Assembly: GCA_036653715.1 (NCBI GenBank)
Contig: JAVVTL010000007.1
Location: forward strand, 1-35,306
Length of the DNA: 35,306 nt
Source: Scatomorpha sp036653715
GTDB taxonomy: Bacteria; Bacillota; Clostridia; Oscillospirales; Oscillospiraceae
Direction of reading: 5' to 3'
In this document: positions 16,539 through 25,790 of the stretch, piece by piece
Layout: each line of letters opens with the position of its first letter
How positions within the stretch are numbered: position 1 is the stretch's first letter
Position numbers and translations under genes: made by a program
Notes under the pieces: model-generated
What the model was told of the DNA's origin: nothing
The model's input: only the letters and a program-made list of their open reading frames with translations
Databases searched by the model: none

Positions 16539-19500
16539 TCAGCTTTTTGCGGTCTTTGGAGGCATGGAGACGGCTATGCCGGGCTTCAGGAAATACAAAA
16601 CGCAGTCGCGGACGGGCTTTCCCGTCACCCGAGCGAGGGCATAGGCATAGGCGGCTATCTGTGCGCGGTAGCGCTCCGCCCTTGCCCCGACGCGCTCGGG
16701 GCTTACGCCGTCGGTCTTGTAGTCGATAATCGTAAGCTCGCCGTGTTCCTCAATGCAGCAGTCGGCGACGCCCTGCAAAAGCAGCTCATCCTCCCCGCCG
16801 CCGGGGAAAAAGACCTCGGCGGGGCAAAGCAGCGTGAAGGGAAACTCGCGCAGGACGGAGTCCGCCGCGAGGATGCGCCTGCCGATATCGGAGGCGAAAA
16901 AGCCAAGTATTGACGCCCTGTCCACGCCCTTCGCCTCGCGCTCGGAGAGGTAGCCGGAGGCGCAGAGCCGCTGAAGCTCCTCCTCAATTTCCGCGAGGGA
17001 GCCGGTCTTGGCAAAGCTAATGCGGCGCAGGGCAAGATGGGTCGCCGTGCCCTTTTCGGCGGCGCTCGGACGGGAGACGGCACGCAAAAAGTCCGGGCGG
17101 CGGAACACGCGCTCCGTGCGGGGCAGGAGCGAGGCGCTCTCCGGGTCGTCCTCGCCGAGGCTTTTTATCTCCGTCGCGGTGATTTTCGAGGGCAGGGCGG
17201 CGGCGCGGGTGTGCGGATAGCACCAGTCGAGCCGCGCGGCGAGCTCGGGTTCGGAAAGGTCGTCCGTCGGCGTTTGCGGCTCCGAGGGGGCGGCGGGGGC
17301 GGCCTCGGCATTGGCGGGCGCGTCGGCAAAAAGCTCGGTTTTCAGGTGCAGGTGCTGCTCGCCGTCCGCCATGGCGGCGCAGATGAGCCACTTGGCGGGG
17401 CAGGACATGGTGCGCAGCTCCTCCGGCGCCATGGGCGCGGCGACGCTGCGGGCGAGCTTCGAGATGACGGCGTCGGGGTCGGGCAGGGCGCAGGTGATAA
17501 AGAGCCGCTCCCTCGCGCGGGTCATGGCGACGTATATGAGCCGCAGCTCCTCCGAAAGCGCCTCGCGCTCCATGCGCTGAGCGATGGCGCGGCGGGAGAT
17601 TGTGGGGTATTCGACGCCGCGCTCGGTGTCCGTCAGCTTGGGGCCGAGGCCGAGCACGGGGTGGACAAGGACGGTCGCCTTTTTGTCGGATTTATTGAAG
17701 TTTCGCGCGGTGTTGCAATAGAATACAACGGGAAACTCAAGCCCCTTGGATTTGTGGATGCTCATAATCCGCACGGCTCCGCCCGCAAAGCTGCCGCCCG
17801 CGCCCGGCTCCTCGCCCCGCTCCTGCATGGAGCGCAGCCAGCCGAGGAAGCGGTGAAGCCCCCGCCAGCCGCCGCTCTCGAATCTGCGGGCGAGCGAGAA
17901 AAGCAGGGTCAGGTTTTCGCGCTCCGCGGCTCCGTCCGTCGCGGCGCAGGAGAGCGCCATGCAGTCAAGCCTCGAATAAAGCTCGGAGATGAGAGCGCCA
18001 AGCTCGAGGTCGGGCGTCAGCAGGCGCAGCTCGGAGAGGGTGCGCAGAAATTCCGCGCATTTTGCGTCGTCCTCCGCGGCGAGGGAGAGGGCGGAGAAAA
18101 AGTCGCAGCTCCTGTCCCGCGAGCGGATGGCGGAAAGCCTGTCCGCCGTGAAGCCAAAGAGCGGGGAGCGCAGCGCGGCGATGAGCGGCACGTCCTGATG
18201 CGGGTTGTCGATAACGGCAAGCAGCGAGAGCAGCACGGCAATCTCCGGCGAGTCAAAGAAGCCCCCCGCCTGCTCGGAGAGGACGGGCACGCCGGCGCGC
18301 AAAAGCTCGCGCCTGTATATGCCGCCCGCCACGTTGGAGGAGCGCAGGAGAATGGCGATGTCGCCGTAGCCGACGGGGCGTGTGCCGCCCTCGGCGGGCA
18401 GCTGGGTGCGGGAATTTACGAGCGCGGCGATTTTTTTGGCGACGAAGGCCGCCTCAAACGCGACCTTGTCCGGGCGCTCGCCCTCATCCTCGGCGGCGTC
18501 GGGCAGTGCAAGGGCGATAAGCTCCGGCACAGCGCCGGGGCAGTCGCGGGGAAGCCCGGGGCGCAGGGCGGCGTCGTCGTCATAGGGCAGCTCGCCCAGC
18601 TCGCGGGACATAAGGTTGCGGAAAACGGCGTTAACGGCGTCCAAAACCGCAGGGCTTGAGCGGAAATTCTCGCGCAGCAGGACGCGGCGCGGCTCGTTGG
18701 GCAGGGCGTCCGAGGCGTTTTTGTAGGAGAGGTATTTTTCGATGAAGATATTGGGGTCCGCAAGGCGGAAGCGGTAGACGGACTGCTTCACGTCGCCGAC
18801 CATAAAGAGCTTCCCGCTCCCGGCGGAGACGGCGTTTATGATAAGCTCCTGAACCTTGCTGACGTCCTGATATTCGTCCACCATCACCTCGCGGAAGCGG
18901 GCGGATATTTCGTCGGCAAGGCGTGTCGGCTTTCCGTCCTCGGTCAGCAGACGGGCGCAGAGATGCTCAAGGTCCGCATAGTCCACGAGTGAACGGCGGC
19001 GCTTTTCCGTCTCGAAGCCGCGGGAAAAATCCCGCACGAGCTTCAGCAGGGCGCGCAGGGCGGCGGAGGTACTGCGCGTGTCGCGGATTATGTCCTCCGA
19101 GCTGCGGTCAAAGCTCTTGGCAAGCGTCTCCATCGCCTTTTTGCAGGAGTCGCGCCGCGCCTTGATGAACTCGACGGCTTCCGCGTCGGGCGGATTGCGG
19201 ATGGAGCCGAGGCGGGGAAAGAGTATGGGCAGACGCCCGCGCGCCGCGTCCCAGCCCCTGTCGCAGGAGCCGGCAAATTCCCGCAGGGCGGCGGAGGTTT
19301 CGGAGATGCTTGGGCCGTAGGCTTTCAGGATATAGGCGTAATCCGCGGCGGACATCATGGCGAGCAGGGAGTCCGTCTGTCCCGCCCAATAGAGCGCGTC
19401 GCTCTTTGCGGAGCCGAGCAGCTCGAGCGCCCAAATGCTCCCGTCTATCTCAAAGCCGCATTGCGTGATGGCGCTTAGCTGCCGCTCAAACCACTCGTCG

Positions 19501-20066
19501 GGGTCGGCGCTGCATTGAATTTTTTCATAGAGCGTGAGGATAAGCTCCGCAAGGCGTCTGTCGTCGCGCCCCGCGCCGACGGTGTCGCTGAGGGCGAGAA
19601 ATTCGCTGTCGGGATTTTCGTAGGCGGCGTTCATGACGCGCTCAAGCGCGAGCCTTTTGAGCGCCGCGCATTTGTCCTCGTCCGCAATGGCGAAATCCGG
19701 GGAAATCCCGAAGTATTGGCAATGCTCACGCAGCAGGGAGGAGCAAAAGCTGTGGATGGTGCCGATGTGCGCGCGCTGAAGCAGCGCCGTCTGTCGGCGG
19801 AGCCGCCGCGCGGAGGGGTCCCCCGCGACGCGCTCGGCAAGCTCGTCCCCGATGCGGCTTCGCAGCTCGGCGGCGGCGGAGCGGGTGTAGGTGATGACGA
19901 GAAAATCGTCAAGCTCGGCGGGGTCGGAGTCGGCGGTCACATAGGAAATCAGCCGCTCTGTCAGCACGCGGGTTTTGCCGCTGCCGGCGGCGGCGGAGAC
20001 GAGCAGTGCGCCTCCGCGATTCTCCACAGCCTCGCGCTGGGACGGGGTCGGGGTGAAATCAGCCAT
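16539..20066 (-). CDS. addA: ATP-dependent helicase/nuclease subunit AddA
   Basis: AddAB processes double-strand breaks for homologous recombination, the Gram-positive counterpart of RecBCD. This subunit (1175 residues from ATG 20066) has UvrD-type helicase motifs: Q motif TPSQREAV and Walker A SAAAGSGKT near the N-terminus, VMVDEYQDVSKVQELI (motif II), VGDVKQSVYRFRLADP, MSIHKSKGLEFPVVF and LIYVAMTRARERL. The C-terminal RecB-family nuclease is intact (LQGVADCCIEEHGELTIIDYKT, with the DYKTD motif near 1115-1119). The start is chosen because GGAGG lies 8 bases before this ATG; an in-frame TTG at 20084 sits on that same ribosome site. It overlaps the end of addB by 8 bases, so the subunits are translationally coupled. 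Confidence 0.97.
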   Translation of the reverse strand: MADFTPTPSQREAVENRGGALLVSAAAGSGKTRVLTERLISYVTADSDPAELDDFLVITYTRSAAAELRSRIGDELAERVAGDPSARRLRRQTALLQRAHIGTIHSFCSSLLREHCQYFGISPDFAIADEDKCAALKRLALERVMNAAYENPDSEFLALSDTVGAGRDDRRLAELILTLYEKIQCSADPDEWFERQLSAITQCGFEIDGSIWALELLGSAKSDALYWAGQTDSLLAMMSAADYAYILKAYGPSISETSAALREFAGSCDRGWDAARGRLPILFPRLGSIRNPPDAEAVEFIKARRDSCKKAMETLAKSFDRSSEDIIRDTRSTSAALRALLKLVRDFSRGFETEKRRRSLVDYADLEHLCARLLTEDGKPTRLADEISARFREVMVDEYQDVSKVQELIINAVSAGSGKLFMVGDVKQSVYRFRLADPNIFIEKYLSYKNASDALPNEPRRVLLRENFRSSPAVLDAVNAVFRNLMSRELGELPYDDDAALRPGLPRDCPGAVPELIALALPDAAEDEGERPDKVAFEAAFVAKKIAALVNSRTQLPAEGGTRPVGYGDIAILLRSSNVAGGIYRRELLRAGVPVLSEQAGGFFDSPEIAVLLSLLAVIDNPHQDVPLIAALRSPLFGFTADRLSAIRSRDRSCDFFSALSLAAEDDAKCAEFLRTLSELRLLTPDLELGALISELYSRLDCMALSCAATDGAAERENLTLLFSLARRFESGGWRGLHRFLGWLRSMQERGEEPGAGGSFAGGAVRIMSIHKSKGLEFPVVFYCNTARNFNKSDKKATVLVHPVLGLGPKLTDTERGVEYPTISRRAIAQRMEREALSEELRLIYVAMTRARERLFITCALPDPDAVISKLARSVAAPMAPEELRTMSCPAKWLICAAMADGEQHLHLKTELFADAPANAEAAPAAPSEPQTPTDDLSEPELAARLDWCYPHTRAAALPSKITATEIKSLGEDDPESASLLPRTERVFRRPDFLRAVSRPSAAEKGTATHLALRRISFAKTGSLAEIEEELQRLCASGYLSEREAKGVDRASILGFFASDIGRRILAADSVLREFPFTLLCPAEVFFPGGGEDELLLQGVADCCIEEHGELTIIDYKTDGVSPERVGARAERYRAQIAAYAYALARVTGKPVRDCVLYFLKPGIAVSMPPKTAKS

Positions 20067-23000
20067 TCCGCTCGCCTCCCTCAAGAATATTCCAGACCCT
20101 TGTGGCCGGAAGCTTTTGCAGATACCTGCGGTGGTCGCCGTCCTCTCCGTCGCGGAGACGGCAGGCGTCGGCGTAGTCGCAGTAGAGGCAGGCGTTGTCC
20201 TGCGCCGCTTTGTAGTAGGGGTCGGCGTCGATACCGCCGCATTTTATCTCGCCCGCCATGGCGCGCAGGGTTTCCTCGACGTGTCGGGCAAGGCTGCCAA
20301 GCTGCTCTGCGGAGGCAAGCGCCTCTCCGCTCGGGACGCCGTCCTTCCATTTGACGGGCAGACGCAGCGGCGTCTCGCTGTCCTCCATCGCAAAAAGCAC
20401 GTCGGCTTCGCCAAGCAGCAGGCCGGAGCGCTGAAGACCGGCGGCGCGTTTTTTGGCAAGCTCCTCGTCCGTCAGGTAGTGGTCGGAGGAGATGAGCGGG
20501 TCGCGCGCGGGGACATAGAGGACACCTGCGGGTGCAATGGGCATTCCGTAGCGAGCCTCGCCGCATTTTTCAAGGGTGAAAAGATAGAGCAGCAGCTGTA
20601 GGCCCATGCCGTAGCGCACGTCGGAGAGGGAGAAGGACTTGCGCCCGGTTTTGTAGTCGATGACGCGCAGGTAGAGCCTGCCGTTGTGCGTCCAGCCGTC
20701 AATCCTGTCCGCGATGCCGGTGAGGCGGAGGCTCCCGCCCTCCGGCAGGGGCAGGTCGGGTATGCCCTGCGCCGCGCCGAAGTTCAGCTCAAAGTCGAGC
20801 GGGCGGAAGTCGGAATGCCCAAGCTCCTCCGCCATATCCGCGACGATGCGCCGCACGCTCTTTGTGAGCCTGCGAAAGAGATAGACAAAGCGCGGGGACT
20901 CGCCCTCAAAGCCGTTCAGCTCCTCGACGATGTATTTCTCGATGTATTTGTCCGTCATGGCGGCAAGCTCGTCGGCCTTGAGGCTCCCAAGCCCGCCCGC
21001 GCTCTCCGCCTCGGAGGCGACGTGTTCAAGGATGTAGTGCATGAAGGTGCCAAACTCGGGCGGAGAGAATTCCGCCGCCCGCCTCGGCTTTGCCAAAAGG
21101 CCGTATTTGAGGAAGTAGGAGAAGCGGCAGGAGGCAAAGCTGTCAATCCGCGAGGCGGAGAGGCGCAGCTTTTCGCCGTAGAGCGAGCGCACGGAGTCCG
21201 CCGAGAGCCGACCGCGCGTCATGGCGGCGGCCTTGGAAAGGGCTTCGAGCCGCGCCGCCTCGTGAGCGGAGAAGTATTCGGCGGCGCGCGCCTCAAGTCC
21301 CGAGCCTTGCAGACGCAGGGAGGCGGCGGCAAGCTCCATCGCGGGGCGGGGCGCGGCGGTTTTAATCATCCTCGTGTCGGCGGGGAGAAGCGGAAGCCCA
21401 AAGAGCCGCATGGCTCGGCTGATGACAAAGGAGGGCCGCGCGGCGGCGCCGTCGGAGTCGTAGGTCGGCGTGACGAGGGTCAGCGTCTCCGACGGAAGTG
21501 AGACGCAGTTGTAGATGAGCGTGTATTCCCGCCAAAGCTCCGCGTCGCCGGCGTCCAGCGGCAGACCAAGCTCCGAGAGCGCTCGGCGCTCCTCCTGCGA
21601 GAAGACCCCGCCGTCTGCGGTGCCGGCGGGCAGGCGCTCGTCGGAGGCACCGAGGATTATGAGGTGCTTTATGCTGCGGCGGCGCATCCTGTCCATGTCG
21701 CCCGCCGTGACCATGTCGAGCGAGACGGGGATGATGCCCACGTCATATTGCGAGAGCGTGAGCATAAACAGGCGGGAGAAGCCGTCGGCGTCAAGCTCCG
21801 TGTCGCCAAGGAGGTCCGCAAGCTGCTCGAGCGCGGAGACGGTGATGTCCCACAGCCGCTGATACTCGGCGGCGGCCTGCGGTCTGCCCCGCGCCTCAAG
21901 TGCGTCCGCGCGGGCGGCGATGGCCTTGGCAAGCTTCAGCTCGTCCATAAAGCGCCAGAGCGCCGTGACCTGCTCCAAAGCCGTGACGGCGGCCTTGGCG
22001 CGGGACTGAAGGGCAAGAAGCGGCTCGGCTACGCGCCGACGCAGGGCGTTTATCTCGGCGAGTTTCGCGAGCGCTTTGTCGTCATAGGTGCCGCCGTAGC
22101 CGTCGGGGTGCATACGCCAGTCCTTTTCGGAGAGCCAGCGCGAGGCGCGGCAGCTCCAAAGCAGGCAGTAGTTTTCAAGTGTGTCGCATTCGCTCTCGGA
22201 AAGCCCGGCAAGGCCTGTGCGGAGATAGGCAAAGACGTCGTCCGTCTCCCAGCCGCCGGCGGGAATCTCGTAAGCGGCGGCGAGGAGCGCGGGCAGCGGC
22301 TTTTGCAGAATGTCGCTCTTGCGCGCGGTGAAAAGGGGGACGCCGTAATAGGCAAACGCCGCCTCGAGCGAGGGGCGGTAGTCCTCAAAGCCGCGCACGG
22401 CGATGGCGATGTCCCGCCGCCGCGCACCATGGTCGCGGCAAAGCCCGATGGCTCTTGCCGCCGCAAGCTCGCACTCGGCGGCGACGCTGTCGGCGCTGAA
22501 AAGCGACACGGCGGCCCCGCAGTCGAGCGTCTCTGCGGAATAGGAGAAAAGCCCCTCGGCAAATATATCGACGGGGGAGCTTGGCGGCAGCTCGAGCTTT
22601 ATGACCTCTGCGGCAATATTCCGCTCCCGCGCCTCGGCGAGCAGGGCGCGCGCCGTGCGGCGGGAAAGCTCAAAGACCTCGCTGTCGCCGTCAACGCCGT
22701 CGCAGGTGAGGCAGACGCAAAGCTCCGCGCCCCGCGCCATGAGCGCGCGGAGGATGCGCAGCTCCTGCGCCGTGAAGTCGGTGAAGCCGTCAAGGTATAT
22801 GCGCCCCGTCAGCCCGAAAGCGCTGCGGGGGAGATTTTGGAGGAGAATATCGAGCCTGTCGGCGGGGTCTGCGCGGCCCATGCCGACGGAGGCGTCGTAA
22901 GCGCCGAGCACGAGCGCGAGGTCCTTGAGCTTTGCGGAGAGTGAGCCGCCGCAGGCGGCGGCGGTGTCGGACAAAAGCTCGGGCGGGATACCGGCGGCCT

Positions 23001-23382
23001 TCAGCTCGGTGACGGCGTCCAGTAGGCATTTTTGAAGCTCGGGCGAGCGCCGCGCCCGACCGTAGACAGAAAGCCTTGCGCCGACGGCGTCAAGCGCGAG
23101 CGCCATGCAGAGGAGCCTGCCGCCATTGTCGAGCGGGACGCGCCCGCCGCTGCCAAGCTCACCCTCTATCCGCCTTGCAAGGCCGGTAAAGGAGAGCACC
23201 TCGGCGTGGAGAGACAGGCTGTCGCCGACCTCGCGGCAAAGCTCGCGCTCCGCCTCGTGGCTGTATTGCTCGGGCACGATGAGCGTAAGTGCGCTCTCGC
23301 CCCGCAGTGCCGCCTCGCGCAGCTCGCGTATGACGAGCGCCGTCTTTCCCGCGCCCGCCCGCCCGGTGATAAGTCGCAGCAT
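20059..23382 (-). CDS. addB: ATP-dependent helicase/nuclease subunit AddB
   Basis: Partner of AddA in end resection and Chi recognition. The product is 1107 residues from ATG 23382, where GGAGG lies 7 bases upstream. An in-frame ATG at 23409 lies in the leader just after the -10 box and is rejected. Visible parts: N-terminal ATP-binding motif LITGRAGAGKTALV; LTLIVPEQYSHEAER; a degenerate helicase region; and a C-terminal nuclease with GIADRIDGWTHNGRLYLRVI followed by DYKTG. Four cysteines positioned for the AddB iron-sulfur cluster are present: C752 (in DSFASCRFSYFLKYGL) and C1065, C1068, C1074 (CLYCDYADAC). It has its own promoter just upstream and continues directly into addA. Confidence 0.96.
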   Translation of the reverse strand: MLRLITGRAGAGKTALVIRELREAALRGESALTLIVPEQYSHEAERELCREVGDSLSLHAEVLSFTGLARRIEGELGSGGRVPLDNGGRLLCMALALDAVGARLSVYGRARRSPELQKCLLDAVTELKAAGIPPELLSDTAAACGGSLSAKLKDLALVLGAYDASVGMGRADPADRLDILLQNLPRSAFGLTGRIYLDGFTDFTAQELRILRALMARGAELCVCLTCDGVDGDSEVFELSRRTARALLAEARERNIAAEVIKLELPPSSPVDIFAEGLFSYSAETLDCGAAVSLFSADSVAAECELAAARAIGLCRDHGARRRDIAIAVRGFEDYRPSLEAAFAYYGVPLFTARKSDILQKPLPALLAAAYEIPAGGWETDDVFAYLRTGLAGLSESECDTLENYCLLWSCRASRWLSEKDWRMHPDGYGGTYDDKALAKLAEINALRRRVAEPLLALQSRAKAAVTALEQVTALWRFMDELKLAKAIAARADALEARGRPQAAAEYQRLWDITVSALEQLADLLGDTELDADGFSRLFMLTLSQYDVGIIPVSLDMVTAGDMDRMRRRSIKHLIILGASDERLPAGTADGGVFSQEERRALSELGLPLDAGDAELWREYTLIYNCVSLPSETLTLVTPTYDSDGAAARPSFVISRAMRLFGLPLLPADTRMIKTAAPRPAMELAAASLRLQGSGLEARAAEYFSAHEAARLEALSKAAAMTRGRLSADSVRSLYGEKLRLSASRIDSFASCRFSYFLKYGLLAKPRRAAEFSPPEFGTFMHYILEHVASEAESAGGLGSLKADELAAMTDKYIEKYIVEELNGFEGESPRFVYLFRRLTKSVRRIVADMAEELGHSDFRPLDFELNFGAAQGIPDLPLPEGGSLRLTGIADRIDGWTHNGRLYLRVIDYKTGRKSFSLSDVRYGMGLQLLLYLFTLEKCGEARYGMPIAPAGVLYVPARDPLISSDHYLTDEELAKKRAAGLQRSGLLLGEADVLFAMEDSETPLRLPVKWKDGVPSGEALASAEQLGSLARHVEETLRAMAGEIKCGGIDADPYYKAAQDNACLYCDYADACRLRDGEDGDHRRYLQKLPATRVWNILEGGERNG

Positions 23383-23413
23383 GGCAGTTCCTCCCATGAT
23401 ATTATTCATTCAT

Positions 23414-23442
23414 TATATAGCAAGCCGCCGCATATTTCAAAT
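23414..23442 (-). promoter_or_regulatory. Sigma-A type promoter of addB-addA
   Basis: Minus strand -35 TTGAAA (23442-23437), 17-base spacer, -10 TATAAT (23419-23414), about 32 bases upstream of the addB ATG. The context GCTATATAAT gives a strong -10 region. Confidence 0.8.
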
Positions 23443-23477
23443 CCCTTCGCCTCGGCGTCGGGGGCAAATACGGCGCG

Positions 23478-23508
23478 AAAAAGGCTCGCTTCTGAGTTGA
23501 AGCGAGCC
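23478..23508 (-). terminator. Intrinsic terminator of rpmB
   Basis: Stem GGCTCGCTTC (23508-23499 on the minus strand) pairs perfectly with GAAGCGAGCC (23492-23483) around a 6-base loop, followed by five T. It lies 19 bases after the rpmB stop and separates rpmB from addB. Confidence 0.93.
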
Positions 23509-23526
23509 TGATTCGGGTAAATTGAA

Positions 23527-23715
23527 TTACACAGCGCGGGTGACCTTGCCGCTGCGGAGGCAACGGGTGCACACATAAACGTGCTTCGGACTTCCGTCCA
23601 GTATGGCCTTGACGCGCTTGAGGTTGGGCTTCCAGGTGCGGTTAGAGCGCCTGTGGGAATGGCTGACTTGAATACCGAAAGCCACGTCCTTGCCGCAAAA
23701 TTCACATTTCGCCAT
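23527..23715 (-). CDS. rpmB: Ribosomal protein L28 (bL28, zinc-binding type)
   Basis: Component of the large ribosomal subunit. The 62-residue product has the family core VSHSHRRSNRTWKPNLKRVK and two CxxC pairs (C4/C7 and C49/C52), the zinc-binding form. The ribosome site (GGAGGT) is good. It is a single-gene unit with its own promoter and terminator, divergent from hprK. Confidence 0.97.
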   Translation of the reverse strand: MAKCEFCGKDVAFGIQVSHSHRRSNRTWKPNLKRVKAILDGSPKHVYVCTRCLRSGKVTRAV

Positions 23716-23760
23716 TTGAGAAGCACCTCCAGTCTTTTGAATCTGATGAACAGCTTTACC

Positions 23761-23789
23761 ATAATAGCAGAGCCATGACGCAAATGCAA
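23761..23789 (-). promoter_or_regulatory. Sigma-A type promoter of rpmB
   Basis: Minus strand -35 TTGCAT (23789-23784), 17-base spacer, -10 TATTAT (23766-23761), preceded by TGC. It closely resembles the rpmE promoter in both boxes, the spacer and the TGC. Confidence 0.78.
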
Positions 23790-23839
23790 GATGAATTTTC
23801 GCGTTTTAGATGTTTTTAAGGCGTATGCGCTCAAAGGCA

Positions 23840-23868
23840 TTGCCAAAACGTGCGCGAGTGGTTAAAAT
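23840..23868 (+). promoter_or_regulatory. Sigma-A type promoter of the hprK operon
   Basis: TTGCCA at 23840-23845, 17-base spacer, TAAAAT at 23863-23868, 32 bases upstream of the hprK start. No CcpA (cre) site was recognised in the short leader. Confidence 0.68.
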
Positions 23869-23900
23869 GAAGTAGTATCAGGCAAGAGAGAAGGCGGCAT

Positions 23901-24842
23901 ATGAACAACAAGTATTCCGTGAAGCTCACGGATATTATTAAAGAAGAACGGCTCGAGGTCCTCCATGCCTCGAAGAACTACAACGAAGCGAGGATATATA
24001 CGGCGGACGTAAACCGTCCGGCGCTCCAGCTTGCGGGTTTTTATGACTATTTTGACCCCAAGCGCCTCCAGCTCATCGGCAGGGTTGAGACGACCTACCT
24101 TGAGACGCTGTCTCCCGAGGCGCGTTACGTCGCTCTCGAGAGCTTCATGAAATTCGACATTGCCGGGCTTATAATCTGCCACGGCATGAAGCCCTTCCCC
24201 GAGTGCGAGGAGCTGGCGAAGCAATACGACAGAAACCTTTTCATCACGGAGGAGGACACCTCCACCTTCGTGGCGGACCTTATCAGCTATATGCGCAACG
24301 CCCTCGCGCCGAGGATTACCTGCCACGGCGTGCTGGTCGAGGTATACGGCGAGGGTCTTCTCATAACCGGCGACTCCGGCGTCGGCAAGAGCGAGACGGC
24401 GCTTGAACTCATAAAGCGCGGCCACCGCCTCATAGCGGACGACGCCGTCGAAATCCGCCGCGTACACCGCGACATGCTCGTCGGCACCGCGCCGGAAATG
24501 ATTCGCTACTACATGGAGCTGCGCGGCATAGGCGTCATAGACGCCCGCCATATCTTCGGCATTGGCGCCGTGAAGCCCGAGACGAACATCGACCTTGAGG
24601 TCAGATTCGAGACCTGGGACGACGAGAAGGCCTACGACCGCCTCGGCCTCGAGACGGATTATTCCGATATTTTAGGCGTGCCCGTGCCCTGCGTCACCAT
24701 ACCGGTGCGCCCGGGGCGCAACCTCGCCGTTATCATGGAGCTGGCGGCGATGAACAACCGCCAAAAGAAGATGGGCTTCAATGCGGCGCAGGCGCTTGCG
24801 GATGAGCACGACCGCATAATAGATTTGGGAGTTGACAGGTGA
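23901..24842 (+). CDS. hprK: HPr kinase/phosphorylase
   Basis: Phosphorylates and dephosphorylates Ser46 of HPr, the switch for carbon catabolite control in low-GC Gram-positives. The 313-residue product has the N-terminal domain (about 1-130), the P-loop GDSGVGKS at 157-164 inside the conserved stretch GEGLLITGDSGVGKSETALE, LIADDAVEI after it, and the C-terminal signature MELRGIGVIDARHIFG at 205-220. Length and domain order are typical. The ribosome site is AAGG, 6 bases before ATG. It is the first gene of a tight plus-strand cluster (murB follows after 3 bases). No crh or hpr gene lies in the window. Confidence 0.96.
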   Translation: MNNKYSVKLTDIIKEERLEVLHASKNYNEARIYTADVNRPALQLAGFYDYFDPKRLQLIGRVETTYLETLSPEARYVALESFMKFDIAGLIICHGMKPFPECEELAKQYDRNLFITEEDTSTFVADLISYMRNALAPRITCHGVLVEVYGEGLLITGDSGVGKSETALELIKRGHRLIADDAVEIRRVHRDMLVGTAPEMIRYYMELRGIGVIDARHIFGIGAVKPETNIDLEVRFETWDDEKAYDRLGLETDYSDILGVPVPCVTIPVRPGRNLAVIMELAAMNNRQKKMGFNAAQALADEHDRIIDLGVDR

Positions 24843-24845
24843 CAG

Positions 24846-25757
24846 ATGCGGATAACTGACACACTTATCGGCGATATACGCGCGGCATTGCCCGCCCTCA
24901 GCCTGCTGGAGCGGGAGCCTATGAGCGCCCATACCTCCTTCCGCATCGGCGGCGCGGCGCGGGCGATGGCTCTGCCCGCCTCGGCGGAGGAGACGGCGGC
25001 TCTGCTGCGCCTGCTTTACCGTGCGGGGGTAAGCCCCACGGTAATGGGCAACGGCACGAATCTCCTTGTCTCCGACTCGCCGCTCGACATTATCGTCCTC
25101 AAGATGGGCGAGAGCATGGCGTACGTCTCGCGTGAGGGCGAAATCCTCCGCGCGGGTGCGGGGATACCGCTCGCGCGGCTGGCGCAGCGTGCGCTCGAGG
25201 CGGGGCTTTCGGGGCTTGAATTCGCAAGCGGCATCCCCGGCACCCTCGGCGGCGCAATCTCCATGAACGCCGGTGCCTACGGCGGCGAGATGAAGGACAG
25301 CGTAATCGAGACGCAATATATAAATGCAGACGGCGAGCTTTGCCTGCTGCGCGGCGCGGAGCAGGGCTTTGGCTATCGTCACAGCGCTTTTTCGGACACG
25401 GAGGCCATCCTCACGGGCGGCGTCCTCGCCCTCAGGCCGGACGAGCCGGAGCGCATTCAGTCGCGCATGAGAGAGCTTGCGGAGAAACGCCGCGCCTCCC
25501 AGCCGCTCGACCTCCCCTCCGCCGGCAGCACCTTCAAGCGCCCGCAGGGCGGCTTCGCGGCGGCGCTTATCGACGAGGCGGGGCTGAAGGGCTTCTCCAT
25601 AGGCGGGGCGCAGGTGTCGCCAAAGCACGCGGGCTTCGTCGTGAATCGCGGCGGCGCGACCTTTGCCGACGTGACGGCGCTGATGGAGCACATCCAAAGC
25701 ACGGTTTACGCGCGTTCCGGCGTCCTCCTTGAGCCGGAGGTAAAAATTATAAAATAA
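24846..25757 (+). CDS. murB: UDP-N-acetylenolpyruvoylglucosamine reductase MurB
   Basis: FAD- and NADPH-dependent reduction of UDP-GlcNAc-enolpyruvate to UDP-MurNAc, the second committed step of peptidoglycan synthesis. The 303-residue product shows HTSFRIGGAARAM, the FAD-site VMGNGTNLLVSD, GIPGTLGGAISMNAGAYGGE, and PSAGSTFKRPQG, where S228 is the expected proton donor. It is the shorter type II form, as in most Gram-positives. The gene starts 3 bases after hprK with AGGTG overlapping the end of hprK, so the two are coupled. Together with yvcK and rapZ downstream it ties cell-wall precursor flow to carbon signalling. Confidence 0.96.
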   Translation: MRITDTLIGDIRAALPALSLLEREPMSAHTSFRIGGAARAMALPASAEETAALLRLLYRAGVSPTVMGNGTNLLVSDSPLDIIVLKMGESMAYVSREGEILRAGAGIPLARLAQRALEAGLSGLEFASGIPGTLGGAISMNAGAYGGEMKDSVIETQYINADGELCLLRGAEQGFGYRHSAFSDTEAILTGGVLALRPDEPERIQSRMRELAEKRRASQPLDLPSAGSTFKRPQGGFAAALIDEAGLKGFSIGGAQVSPKHAGFVVNRGGATFADVTALMEHIQSTVYARSGVLLEPEVKIIK

Positions 25758-25790
25758 ACAGACCCCAAGCCTGAAGGGAATTGATTTTAC

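Noticed and set aside
23383..23409. AddB start at ATG 23409
   Set aside because: It lies within a few bases of the -10 box, so it would be at or before the mRNA start; ATG 23382 has a strong ribosome site.
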